Of a stretch of 64,000 nt of DNA, positions 35,381 to 46,663 are shown in pieces. Location of the stretch: contig CM046005.1 in the NCBI GenBank assembly GCA_025175895.1, forward strand, positions 65,992,325 through 66,056,324, read 5' to 3'. How positions within the stretch are numbered: the first letter of the stretch is position 1; each line of letters begins with the position of its first letter. A program made the position numbers and the translations under genes. Source of the DNA: Wurfbainia villosa. Lineage: Eukaryota; Streptophyta; Magnoliopsida; Zingiberales; Zingiberaceae. Below the pieces are notes generated by a model. The model had not been told where the DNA came from. It made no database searches and saw only the letters and a program-made list of their open reading frames with translations.

Positions 35381-36084
35381 TGGTGCAACAATAGCCCAAA
35401 CATTTATGTATTTTGATGTTTGGATAATCATTTATAGTTAGGCAATATTTGTAATCTAACAATGAATTGTTAAGTGATAAGAAAATCTAAGTGTAAAGAA
35501 TTAGTAAAAAGAAGTCCAAGTGTGAATCTTGGCAAGGAAAGTCCAAGGGAAGATCTTGGCAGCATAAAGTCCAAGTGAACCTTGGCAAAGGAAGTTCAAA
35601 GGCAAGGTCTTGGCAGTGTAAGTCCAAACATGTAGTCTTGGCGGCGTAAAGTCCAAGCGGACTTTGACAAAGAAGAAACCCAAAGCATGACGAAACTGAG
35701 GGAAGCCTTTGAAGGCAAGTGCAAGGATGAAGGAGTCGTGGACTCGGAGGAATCCTGAAGCCTCTAGGTTGATGGAGAAGCTAGAAGGTTAAGTGTAGGC
35801 TTAGGGTATGGTTTTAAGTATGAATTAGTCATACTTGAGGTGTGTCAGTCGATTGTCATGTAATACCAGTCAACTAGTCTCGAGGATCCAAAAGACTTGA
35901 GTAGTGGATTGGGGTTATGCCCCAGTCGACTGGTCAGTAGTCGACTACGGATCCAACTGCTGAACATAAGCTTGGCAGTCGACCACTGTATAACACCAGT
36001 CGACTGATCCATATAACTCGACAAAGGTGCTCGCCCTTGGAAGACTTGAACTCAGGTCTAGGAGCCGAGTCAAGGTCTGGCAGT
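35381..36084 (+). repeat. S2 3' LTR, 5' portion (duplication unit 1)
   Basis: It starts TGGTGCAACAATAGCCC. It carries AAGTCCAAG/CTTGGCA repeats (35508-35675) and CAGTCGACTG-like palindromes (35845-36005), as in the S1 LTRs. It is cut by A1 at 36085. Confidence 0.82.
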
Positions 36085-36491
36085 TGATGCACACGAACGC
36101 GACCTCAAATCTCACGAAGGATACCGTCAAGGACTTGAAGCGCACGCTCGTGCTCAACGCCTGCAAGTGCATGGATGTCGTCAAGAAATAAAAAGATTAT
36201 CGATCCCACAGGGACTGAGATTCGAGTACTAATTTGTTCAGTGGATGTTATTATTCGAAAGTCAATCTAAAGGTTGTGATTGTGAGGGTTGTCGGTGGAC
36301 TATACTCTAGTACGGTGTCACATGGAGGAAGAAAGGAGCTTGCCGTGATATCTTTTAAAGGGATTATAGGACTTAGGTTTCGCTTTTGTGTCACAAAACA
36401 TGTTATCAATTGGGCGTTGTCTAAACGTTTAACTATGGTCTTGTAGAAGGGACATCATACACTCTCCCGATGAGCCATTGCATCTATCGGG
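36085..36491 (-). repeat. A1 3' LTR, partial copy in duplication unit 1
   Basis: The first 407 bp (in + reading) of the A1 LTR, starting TGATGCACACGAACG. It is truncated at the duplication joint. The complete copy is at 37663-39021. Confidence 0.85.
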
Positions 36492-36958
36492 AAAAGCTCA
36501 ATTCTAGGTGTTCTACCTCCATAATATGATTAATGCAGCGATAATATGATAACTTTTATGGGAAATAGGACTAAATTGATGCAAGGGTTAAGGGGGAGCA
36601 TTTCATGAAACTTATCTATTCCCATAAGCTAAGATGCATATGTTTTATTGTTGGTGCAAAGTTAGGATTTATTCTCATTAATGTTTTTTTCTTCTTTGCT
36701 CACAATATCATTCACACATGATAAACTATGTCTTGGATTAAGGGGGAGCCTTATGTCTATTTTATACCTTAATTAAAGGCATAACCAATCTTATTCATCA
36801 ATGTACTTATTGTCTATGTCCCTTTCTCTTTTTGATGTGTGTCAAAGTGGAAGAAAGGAGAATTTAAGTTAGAATTACATATTTGATTTATGGTGATTTT
36901 ATTGCATATTTCAAGTCCTAACTTAAATGATTGCGAAATATCAAAAAGGAGGAGATTT

Positions 36959-37662
36959 TGGTGCAACAATAGCCCAAACATTTATGTATTTTGATGTTTG
37001 AATAATCATTTATAGTTAGGCAATATTTGTAATCTAACAATGAATTGTTAAGTGATAAGAAAATCTAAGTGTAAAGAATTAGTAAAAAGAAGTCCAAGTG
37101 TGAATCTTGGCAAGGAAAGTCCAAGGGAAGATCTTGGCAGCATAAAGTCCAAGTGAACCTTGGCAAAGGAAGTTCAAAGGCAAGGTCTTGGCAGCGTAAG
37201 TCCAAACATGTAGTCTTGGCGACGTAAAGTCCAAGCGGACTTTGACAAAGAAGAAACCCAAAGCATGAAGAAACTAAGGGAAGCATTTGAAGGCAAGTGC
37301 AAGGATGAAGGAGTCGTGGACTCGGAGGAATCCTGAAGCCTCTAGGTTGATGGAGAAGCTAGAAGGTTAAGTGTAGGCTTAAGGTATGGTTTTAAGTATG
37401 AATTAGTCAACCTTGAGGTGTGTCAGTCGATTGTCATGTAATACCAGTCGACTAGTCTCGAGGATCCAAAAGACTTGAGTAGATGATTGGGGTTATGCCC
37501 CAGTCGACTGGTCAGTAGTCGACTACGGAACCAACTGCTGAACATAAGCTTGGCAGTCGACCACTGTATAACACCAGTCAACTGATCCATATAACTCGAC
37601 AAAGGTGCTCGCCCTTGGAAGACTTGAACTCAGGTCTAGGAGCCGAGTCAAGGTCTGGCAGT
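36959..37662 (+). repeat. S2 3' LTR, 5' portion (duplication unit 2)
   Basis: Second copy of 35381-36084, nearly identical. The last five bases, gcagt (37658-37662), are the expected target duplication of A1. The matching right copy lies beyond the window. Confidence 0.82.
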
Positions 37663-39021
37663 TGATGCACACGAACGCGACCTCAAATCTCACGAAGGAT
37701 ACCGTCAAGGACTCGAAGCGCACGCTCGTGCTCAACGCCTGCAAGTGCATGGATGTTGTCAAGTAATAAAATGATTATCGATCCCACAGGGACTGAGATT
37801 CGAGTACTAATTTGTTCAGTGGATGTTATTATTCGAAAGTCAATCTAAAGGTTGTGATTGTGAGGGTTGTCGGTGGACTAAACTCTAGTACGGTGTCACA
37901 TGGAGGAAGAAAGGAGCTTGTCGTGATATCTTTTAAAGGGATTATAGGACTTAGGTTTTGCTTTTGTGTCACAAAACATGTTATCAATTGGGCGTTGTCT
38001 AAACGTCTAACTATGGTCTTGTAGAAGGGACATCATACACTCTCCCGATGAGCCACTGGATCTATCGGGAGCTATCTCTGCCTTACAAGGATGGGATAGG
38101 CGGTACGAGGATGCCGAATCAATCCCTGTGATGAACCCTTTCCAGTTCTATCGCATCCTTCTACCCACGGTTACAGGAGATTAGGCTAACCCCTAGGTTT
38201 CTTGTATAAATCCCCTAAATCTTAGATACGAGGGTTGTCACCCCTCGTATCGCCTACGTACAATAGGTAGAAAACCAAACACATATAGATATCGGTATAA
38301 AAAAATCCCAATTGCAAATCAAACTCAATAACAAAATTCAATTTGAAGCAACATGTCATATGCACACAAGCTACTCACTAATCCTAGAATCGAAGAAACT
38401 ACTCCATAGATAGGAGAGGAAAATCACAAGGCATGTTCATGTTCGAATCAATAGTAAATAAAGTGCGAGAACAAGAGTTTACAATGCCAATGTGTCCTTC
38501 TCTCTGGGGTTGAAGTGCAGAACTTGGATCTCCAGCGGTGTTCTTCCTCCCCATTGTGAGTTCTCGAAGATTTTTAGGGTTTCGGTGTGCTGTCCTAGCC
38601 GTCGTGCCTCCTTCCTAGGGTTTGGGTGGAGCTATCCTTATATAGACATCACATCGGATCGCTACGAAATTCGAAAAAAAACCTAGGTTGTCAATCTGCT
38701 GGGTTGCCACACGGCCGTGTGTTTCCACATGGCCAGGCCATGTGTGGCCCTGGGGTGGTTGATCTCACCCATAGGACACGACCATGTGTAGCCTTGTGCT
38801 TCGTTCCAGTTACGTATTACTGCATCTAGTTTGAATATTCTTTTTGCTGAAATTGTGCCATTTTCCCACGAAATACTATCTTCCACGCAAAAGTACAAAG
38901 AGCAGGTCTCCAAATTAGAAAATAGGAAATGAATGCAAAACAAAGTGACATATGCATAAAACTAACATATGAGATGTGAGCGAAAACTACTCCTAAAACC
39001 CTATATGTTTTGCTCACATCA
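37663..39021 (-). repeat. A1 3' LTR (Athila-like family A)
   Basis: 1359 bp with TGATG...CATCA inverted ends. On the - strand the 3' LTR starts TGATGTGAGCAAAAC. It has a TATATAA box (38638-38644 on -). A paired cacacggcc / ggccatgtg palindrome block lies at 38703-38750. The text caagtaataaaa, next to atcgatcccacaggga, is typical of Athila/Tat LTR ends. Homologous LTRs in the window are 53204-54735, 55006-56377 and 60594-61940. Confidence 0.87.
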
Positions 39022-39286
39022 CTTCCCCAGACTTAAATCTTTGCTTGTCCTCAAGAAAACCTCAGTGCCATGAAATTTTAAAAGGATATTGTTCCATACT
39101 TAGCATGTTATCTAAATTTATCAAGTGGTATTTGCAATCAAAGAAAAATAAATATATTCTAGAAATTCACTAAATTAGCTCATTGTGCTCATGCTAAGCG
39201 AATCATTCTTAGGGGATACTCGTTCCATGGTGAGTTAAGTCGTCATCCTATAGCTTTCCTAAGGTCTCTAGCTCTTAGGTACTTAC
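39022..39286 (-). other. A1 internal region next to the 3' LTR, with polypurine tract
   Basis: On the - strand TCTGGGGAAG ends at 39022 against the LTR start and is the polypurine tract. The remainder is non-coding A-family DNA that matches 54736-55005 and 56378-56640. C3 inserted at its end, with target copy cttac at 39282-39286. Confidence 0.8.
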
Positions 39287-40464
39287 TGTTAGTAATATAT
39301 GAGAGATGTCCTAAGGCAATCGCCTTATGTATGAACCATTTATATGATAAATGAAGATTCACTATTTGAGTATAAATGTTTTATGTATTTGATTGGATCT
39401 TAAACTCATTTACTGAATGTCCACGATACGATTCACAGCATGAGAGAATTTGTGATTGGATCACAACTAGTGAGTATCTCTACATGTGTAATTGTGATGT
39501 ATCAGAATTATCCCTAGTCGATGAATTGATGGATTTGAGCACCATCAATTCTGTCGAGACTAGCACGAGGTATACTCCTTGGTGTATCCAAGCAGCTGAT
39601 TCTCACTGGCTGGAGACATAGTGATGTCTGGAGTTAATCGTGGATGCTAGTTATGGTAACTAGTTCATTGGAGTGACCAGCCGTAAGACATCATATGGTT
39701 CTCTGCATATATAGATATGTCAATGAAGTTCTTACTGTGGCTTAAGTGCGATGTTCCTTTGACTTGCGGTATTCAAGTCATCTTGATCTTGGAGACTTAT
39801 GCTTTGACATCTTAAGCAAACATCTCTAAGGAGATGTGGACCCGGGATGATTGGGTATAAGTCGAAGTGATTGAAGGTGTTTGAATAGCCTATAAAGGAT
39901 TCACCACTCCTTGCGAGGAGATGTATACCCATGGCCTCTCGTCGGATTGTTACTAAAGTCTTTGGCCAAAGCATTACATGTTTAGAGTAAGGTACTCTTC
40001 GATACATGTGGAGTAACTAGAATCCGTAGGACGAGGAAATGATACTTGGGTTAGGTGTGACGTAGTCAGCCTAGTGGGGACTGACACAATAGACCATGTC
40101 CTGAACCACGTGGGTATAAGATGAGTGAAGGGAATGGGGCACGAATCATTCGAGCTACTGAAGGGTTTCAGAAATAGTTCTGGATCAACCGTTGATCTTT
40201 TCGGTTAATTGGGGATCATGATGTACTACTAGGTGCCACTCATGATCGTTCTATAATTAATGGTTAATTATAGATGGCCATCATAAACCGAGAACCTATT
40301 TGGTCATACGCACAACGAGCGTAATCCAAAGGATTTAAAACGAGCTTGAGAATGAGATTCTCAGACCGAGAGAAACTAGGTTTTGTTGGACCAAACATAA
40401 AGCGAGCATGAAATCGTTTCAGTCGCAATGGAAGCGTGGATGGGCCGTGTCTTATGAAGACATA

Positions 40465-40605
40465 ATGGATGAACCAAAATGGTTTGGTTCTAATCCAATG
40501 GAGGAGAATAAACCAAAGGGTTTGGTTTATTTTAAACGAATGAACCAAAAGTTGGTTCGGTTCGTTTTAACTTAAAATAAACCATCATGGTTTGGTTTAT
40601 TTTAA
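40465..40605. promoter_or_regulatory. Palindrome array upstream of the C3 TATA box
   Basis: Four imperfect inverted repeats stand side by side: gaaccaaaatggtttggttc, aaaccaaagggtttggttt, gaaccaaaagttggttcg and aaaccatcatggtttggttt. The same array lies in the other C3 LTR (47842-47982) and in both C2 LTRs. Its place just before the TATA box suggests a transcription control region, but that is inference. Confidence 0.55.
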
Positions 40606-40675
40606 CTTATCTTAATGGAGCGGGTTAACGGGCCTAATGGTTATGATCCAATAACCATTAAGAGAATTAGTTCTC

Positions 40676-40682
40676 TATAAAA
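40676..40682 (+). promoter_or_regulatory. Putative TATA box of C3 5' LTR
   Basis: TATAAAA in ttctctataaaagaggg. The same box is at 48053-48059 in the 3' LTR and on the - strand in C2. Confidence 0.6.
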
Positions 40683-41515
40683 GAGGGCTTAATGGATAAT
40701 TAAGCCCTAATCCAAAACCCTAGTTGGAGTTGCCGCCCAACCTAGTTGTGCCGCCCAACCTAGGTGTGCCGCCCAAGCTCCTTGGCCGCCCAGCCCCTTG
40801 TGCCGGCGTCCAGCTCCTTGTCGGCGACCAAGCTTCAGCCGGTGATCCTCCGGCGACCCTCCGGTGATCTTCCTAGGCCTCGGTGAAAAGGTGAGCACTT
40901 GGCTTCCTTGTTTTTGGCCGGCGCCTACTCCTCCACCAAGCTGTCCAGTTTTCTGGACAGCTTCTTCTCCTCTCGTCGGAGCGTCGTTTGGACGACGGTT
41001 AGAGCTCCGACAGTGGATAACTTACCGGGGATTCGATCTCCGGTAATCCTCTGAGGTGGAGGACGAAGGATTCGTCAATCGGTTGACGAATACCTCTCCG
41101 GAGAAGCGAGTTTTGAGGACTCGTTTTGGATCCGAATTTAGATTCGGATAGTGATCATCTCTCGATCAAGTCGTCTTCAACACGAGGCTAGTAACCCATA
41201 CGAAGACGAAGCTCGTGTCTTAGCGAAGTCATCCCGAGGAACTCGGTGTGGATACGGATAGAGACGATTCTAGCGAGGATCGTTCCGGTTGATGCCGTTC
41301 CCGCTACACATCATACGAAAGGTATAACGTAGATAAATTTCCTTTTTATTGCAAATTTAAATTTACGGTTATGTCTACACTTGTTGTAATATGCATGCGT
41401 GTGTTGTGTGTGTTGTAATAAATAGGAGTATTTATTATTTTTATTGCTTCCGCTGTGTTCATGTTTACGAAACATGATCAAACACACACACGCCGCGGTG
41501 CCGGAAACCCAACAG

Positions 41516-41527
41516 TGGTATCAGAGC
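41516..41527 (+). other. C3 primer binding site (initiator-Met tRNA)
   Basis: TGGTATCAGAGC, one base after the LTR end at 41514. Confidence 0.94.
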
Positions 41528-42793
41528 CCAGGTTGTGTTTCGACATAATCATAAAATGGTTTTTGCGATAGTCATAATGTATTTCTGGAAATTTTCTAAT
41601 TTTGGAAATTTTGAAGTATTTATGGAAATTTTTCAATTTTGGAAAGTCTAGAAGTATTTATGGAAATCTTCCACTTTTGGAAAGTTGGAAGTATTTATGG
41701 AAATTGATATTTTCCATAAATAAAATATTTGATTAGATTCTGGAAATTTGTTTCCTAATTTAATCATGATTTGATTTGAAATCAAATCTTAAAATATTTT
41801 ATTTCCATAAGTAGTTTTAATGATTTAGGAAATTGGTTTCTAAATAGATTTTCCTTAATCAAATAATTCCATGAATAAAATATGTGATTAGATTTGGAAA
41901 TTTGTTTCCTAATTTAATTATGATTTGATTTGGAGAATCAAATCTTAAACATATTTTATTTCCATAAATAGTTATGACATATAAGGAAATATATACATGA
42001 CATAATTGTATGCCATGTAATTGCATTAGATGCATAACATTATGCCATGCGTGTCGTGACATGTAGATGTATGCCATGTATGTCATGTCATGTAGATAAT
42101 AGTTATTTGCATGCAAAGAGGATGAGACATAAAAACCCTTAAACAATATTAAAGCCTACACCTTCCATTAATATGGTTAGAACCAGAGTTCCGTTTCTTG
42201 TTTGGGTTGTTGGACTCTCTCCAAGCGCTCGAACCGAATATGTTCAAACCATGGAATAGTTTAATACTAATATGGTAAGAGTCGAGGTCAATCGTTAGCT
42301 TTGGTTGTTGGACTCTCTCCAAGCTGGGCTAATTGGTTGAATGCGCTCTAACCATATTAAAACTATTTCCGATTAATGGGTTGGCTTTAACCGAGCATCG
42401 GCTTGTTGGACTCTCTCCAAGGTCGATGTAAAGGGAGGTGAAGTTGGGTGCTATGCATATGATGCATACTTGTTAATGTGTTAACAACCCGATGTATGTG
42501 TGAACATTCAATTAGTTGATAGCACATTGTGATAGTTGCATATACGTGATATGCAATCGGTATAGAAGATACCTACCGTCGTAGTTATGAATGGCTTGTT
42601 GGACTCTCTCCAAGGTTGTTCATAACTATGATGGATATCAGCCCATTCGGAGATGGACCTACGATCTCCCGAAGTGATTTTGGGGTTTTTGAAATTCGAA
42701 AAATGAATGGGATTTATAAATGTATATTGATGCATTTTAAAATCATCTTTCTCATATATGCTCGTTTTGTATTTCTAGGTCAATAAATTGATC
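41528..42793 (+). other. C3 5' untranslated leader with repeats
   Basis: 1.27 kb without a gene. Near 41580-41720 there are about four tandem units of tatttatggaaat plus a ttttggaaagt half. Further on, four copies of a hairpin motif TTGGA-ctctc-TCCAA lie at 42210-42224, 42308-42322, 42406-42420 and 42599-42613. Both features recur in the C2 leader. Confidence 0.8.
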
Positions 42794-44068
42794 ATGACGT
42801 CTTTGAATTTGCACACTATTTTGGATTCGAACAAACTGACTGGGCCTAACTTCTTGGACTGGCTTAGAAACCTGCGAATTGTTCTCAAGGCGAAAAAGCT
42901 TGCATATGTCCTTGAAGAGCCTCTTCCTGACCGTCCTAAGGACGATGCAACTCCAGACCAAATGTTGGTCTATCAGAAGCATGTGGCAGATTCTGAGCTG
43001 GCGAGTTGCATCATGCTAGCGGCGATGGTACCTGAGCTGCAAAAGCAGCATGAGCATATGGATGCTAATACTATGGTCTTCCATCTTCATGAGTTGTTCG
43101 ATGAGCAAGCGAGATCCTAAAGGTTCGAGGTCTCTAGGCTCCTCTTCACCACGAAGATGCAAGAAGGTTCATCTGTAGTGCAGTTTGTGCTAAAGATGAA
43201 CGGGTACATCAAGCGACTAACTACCCTCGGTTTTGTGATGGATCATGAGTTAAGTATTGACTTAATTCTGCATTGTTTGCCCAAGAGTTTCTCGCAATTT
43301 GTGATGAACTATCGGATGAACAAATTGGAATCCACCATTCCCGAGCTCCTCAATATGCTGAAGACTGTGGAGCCTTCTGTGAAGCATGAGGAGAAGGCGG
43401 TTCTGTTAGTTGATTCCTCAAAGAAAGGTTCTAAGAGGAAGGAAAAAGAACAGAAGAAAGGAAAGAACAAAAGGGCAAAGAAGGTGGAACCAGCGCAAAA
43501 GGGCACTTGCCATCACTGTGGCAAGGAAGGCCACTGGCGAAGAAACTGCAAGATTTATCTTGAGTCCATGAAGAAGAAGAAGGCATCTGATGCCCCATCC
43601 TCTTCAGGTATCTTCGTTATTGATTGTCATTCTATTTCCTTGGACACTTGGGTATTGGATACTGGGTGTAGCTCACATATATGTAATGACATACAGGGGC
43701 TAAGGAATAGAAGAAGACTTGTCAGAGGGGAGTCAAATTTGCGAGTTAGTAATGGAGCAAAGGTTGCTGCGGTCGCCATCGGAACTTATTTGCTGAAGCT
43801 CCCTAGTGGACTAGTCTTAGAACTGGACAATTGCTATTATGTTCCTTCTCTAATAAAGAATATTATTTATATTTCCTGTTTAAATAGAAATGGTTTCCAT
43901 TTGACATTTAGTAACAATTGTTGTTATATAACTTTAAATGGCGTACTTTATGGAACTGGAACCTTGAGTAATGGCATTTATACGTTGGACGTATCCAGTG
44001 ACATTTTCAATATCGAAGCGAGCAACACGCGTACTCGAAAGGATAATCAAATAGACTCCTATATGTGA
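42794..44068 (+). pseudogene. C3 gag and protease, one frame with stop at 43118
   Basis: ATG 42794 starts MTSLNLHTILDSNKLTG, with the NFLDWLRNLRI motif of copia Gag. A single stop codon at 43118-43120 falls inside the ARS*RFEV block, and the same frame then continues. The zinc knuckle CHHCGKEGHWRRNC lies at about 43510-43550 and the protease site WVLDTGCSSHICND at about 43648-43690. The frame closes at 44066-44068, where a stop replaces the Trp of the HCHLGHI pre-integrase start. It is almost intact, but this copy would make only a 108-residue Gag fragment. Confidence 0.9.
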
Positions 44069-44776
44069 CATTGTCATCTTGGCCATATAAGCAAGAAACG
44101 CATGTCCGAATTACACCAATGTGGAATTCTGGAATCGTTTGAATTGGATTCATACGATACATGTGAATCATGCTTAAAAGGCAAGATGACTAAGTTACCT
44201 TTTACTGGAAAAGGTGAACGAGTGGGAGAGTTACTAGGTCTAATACATACTGATGTATGTGGACCTATGTCAACTCAAGCATTAGGAGGCTATAGCTACT
44301 TCATTACCTTCACCGATGATCACTCACGGTTTGGGTATGTGTTCTTGATGAAACACAAGTCTGAAGCCTTTGAAAGGTTCAAAGAATTCAGAAATGAAGT
44401 AGAGAAACAACATGACAAGAGTATTAAAATACTTCGATCGGATCGAGGTGGTGAATACTTAAGTCAAGAGTTTCTTGATTATCTAAGAGACAATGGCATA
44501 TTGTCTCAATGGACTCCACCCTATACACCACAGCATAATGGTGTATCTGAGAGGCGTAACCGGACCTTGTTGGACATGGTCAGGTCAATGATGAATCATG
44601 CAACTCTTCTCAAGTCCTTTTGGGGCTATGCACTCGCATACCGCTTACTTGTTAAATGTAATGCCTACCAAGGTAGTCTCAACTACTCCATATGAGATAT
44701 GGAATAGTAAGAAACCTCATGTATCTTACTTGAAGATATGGGGTTGTCCCGCTTATGTGAAGCTGGATCAGATCGC
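44069..44776 (+). pseudogene. C3 integrase
   Basis: Same frame as gag up to 44640. It has the pre-integrase zinc domain (HCHLGH, then CESCLKG), the first catalytic Asp in LGLIHTDVCGP, the second in ILRSDRGGEY and the Glu in VSERRNRTLLDM. A frameshift near 44640 moves the C-terminal part (YEIWNSKKPHVSYLKIWG) to another frame, which ends at 44778. The YFVGYP-type block beyond is badly damaged. Confidence 0.9.
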
Positions 44777-44999
44777 ATAAATTGGATGCTAAGTCCGATA
44801 AATGTCTATTTATTGATACCCTAAGGAAACAAGGTTACTAATTCTATCATCCTTGGAACAAAAGGTGTTTGTTTCAAGGCATGCCGTGTTTCTAGAGAAA
44901 GAGTTTCTCTGCAAGAAAACAAAGGGGGAGGTCGTCGAGCTTGAGGAGGCTCGAGAGACTCAAATAGACATTGATGAGATACCTAGTGAGCACAACAAA

Positions 45000-46648
45000 T
45001 GACAACTCATAGTGATGAGCAATCTCGACTATTGTAACACCACATCTTCAGAGATCCGTAGAACACGCAATATTCCCGAGAGATATGGATTTCAAAGTGA
45101 ATCGAACGACGTGTTACTCATTGATGATGAGGAGCCTACCGCTTATGAAGAAGTGCCGACAAGTTCAGAAGGGATAAGTGGCTTGGTGCCATGAAGTCAA
45201 ATGGATTCCATGTATGAAAACCAAGTGAACTTGTCGACCCACCAAGGCATAAAGCCTATAGGTGCAAGTGGGTTTTCAAGAAGAAAACCGACATGGATGG
45301 TAATGTGATTACCTATAAGGTTAGATTGGTGGCAAAGGATATCGCAAAAACAAGGTGTTGATTATGACGAAACCTATTCGCTCAGTAGCTATGCTTAAAT
45401 CCATTCGATGCTCCCGCCATAGCGGCTCATTATGATTATGAGATATGGCAGATGGATGTGAAAACAAATTTTCCTTAATGGAAACCTCGCCGAGGACGGT
45501 ATATGATACAACCGAGGGTTTCACATCGGTTGATAAAACCAAGGTATGCAAATTGCGATCCATTTATGGATAAGCAAGCATCCAGAGTGAATATCCATTT
45601 TGATGAGACAATCAAAAAGTTTGATTTCTCACAAAATCCGCATTTAACCTTGTGTGTACAAGAAGGTTAGTGGGAGGCAACAGATTCTAGTATTGTATGT
45701 CGATGACATACTACTTATAGGAAACGATGTTTCAATCTTACAATGAAGGTTTGGTTGTCCAAGACATTCTCCATGAAAGACCTGGGAGAAGCAACCTACA
45801 TCCTCGGGATTAAGATCTATAGAGATAGATCGAAACGGTTGCTTGGTCTTTTGCAGTCTACATATATAGACCGAAAAGCAAAGAGGTTTAGCATGTCAAT
45901 CCAAGAAAGGTTTCCTACCCATCGTGCATGGGGTACACCTTTCAAGTCTATGTGTCCGCGCACGTAAGATTTAGAGAGGATTTGCATGAGTAAGATTCCC
46001 TATGCATCCGCAATAGGATCTATCATGTATGCTATGTTATGTATGAGGCCCGATGTATCGTATGCTCGAGTGTCACGAGCAGATATCCGATCCAGAATGG
46101 ATCATTGGGTGGTCATGTTAAGACGATCCTTAAGTACTTGAGAAGAACTAAGGATGTGTTCCTAATAAGGGGACATGGTGATACGCGGTATACGGATGCC
46201 ACCTTCCGCAGACAAGGATGATTCCGTGTCTCACCGATACGTGTTCACCTTGAATGGGGGCAGTGAGTTGGAAAAGTTCCAAACAAGAGATCAGAGTGAT
46301 TCTACCACCGAGGCAGTAATACATTGCTTCTGGCAAAGAAAGGAAGTTTGGATCAAAAAGTTCGCTCATGAACTTGGTGTGATTCCGGCCATTGTTGAAG
46401 CAATACCGGCCCATCGCGATAATAATGGAGCAATTGACAGCGAAAGAGCCAAGGTCTCATCAACGATCCAAATATGTGCTTCGCCGCTATCATCTTATTA
46501 GAGAGATCATCAGTAGGAACGAAATACAAATCGAGAAAATTCCTACTGAAAGGAACTTAGCGGATCCCTTAACTAAGACATTACCTCAAAATAAGTTTGA
46601 GGGTCATGTTCGAGCTTATGGTATTGGATACCGTAGCGATTGGCATTA
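45000..46648 (+). pseudogene. C3 reverse transcriptase and RNase H, frameshifted
   Basis: Pieces are found in all three frames. They include the linker ending NDVLLIDDEEPTAYEE (45107-45155), the RT entry near 45200-45400, the catalytic YVDD at 45706-45717, and FSMKDLGEATYILGIKIYRD (45764-45825). RNase H blocks follow, with DNNGAI (46418-46435) and IPTERNLADPLTKTLPQNKFEGHV (two parts, 46535-46610). Small indels are frequent through 45300-46500, in contrast to the clean gag side. Confidence 0.85.
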
Positions 46649-46649
46649 G

Positions 46650-46663
46650 GCCAAGTGGGAGTC
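46650..46663 (+). other. C3 polypurine tract
   Basis: ggccaagtgggagtc directly before the LTR start TGTTAG at 46664. This is the normal plus-strand primer site of Angela-like elements. Confidence 0.8.

Larger units (their letters stand above)
34914..38069. repeat. Direct tandem duplication, 1578-bp period
   Basis: Unit 1 is 34914-36491 and unit 2 is 36492-38069. The offset is 1578 bp at every point checked (for example 35501/37079, 35945/37523, 36234/37812), so no indel has accumulated, and only scattered substitutions are seen. Each unit holds the end of the S2 internal region, the purine tract, the start of the S2 3' LTR and the start of the A1 3' LTR. The joint at 36485-36496 reads tcgggaaaagct, between a cggga of A1 and an aaaagct of S2. 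Confidence 0.93.
39287..41514 (+). repeat. C3 5' LTR
   Basis: TGTTAGTAATATATGAG to GAAACCCAACA. It has an AACCAAA/TTTGGTT palindrome array at about 40465-40605, a TATA box at 40676-40682, and GC-rich short repeats of gccgcccaacctag type just downstream (40730-40790). The end is fixed by the primer site. Confidence 0.94.

Noticed and set aside
40730..40790. CRISPR-like spaced repeats (gccgcccaacc units) and other short arrays
   Set aside because: These are plant LTR tandem repeats with no constant-length unique spacers and no cas genes. The context is a eukaryotic nuclear genome.
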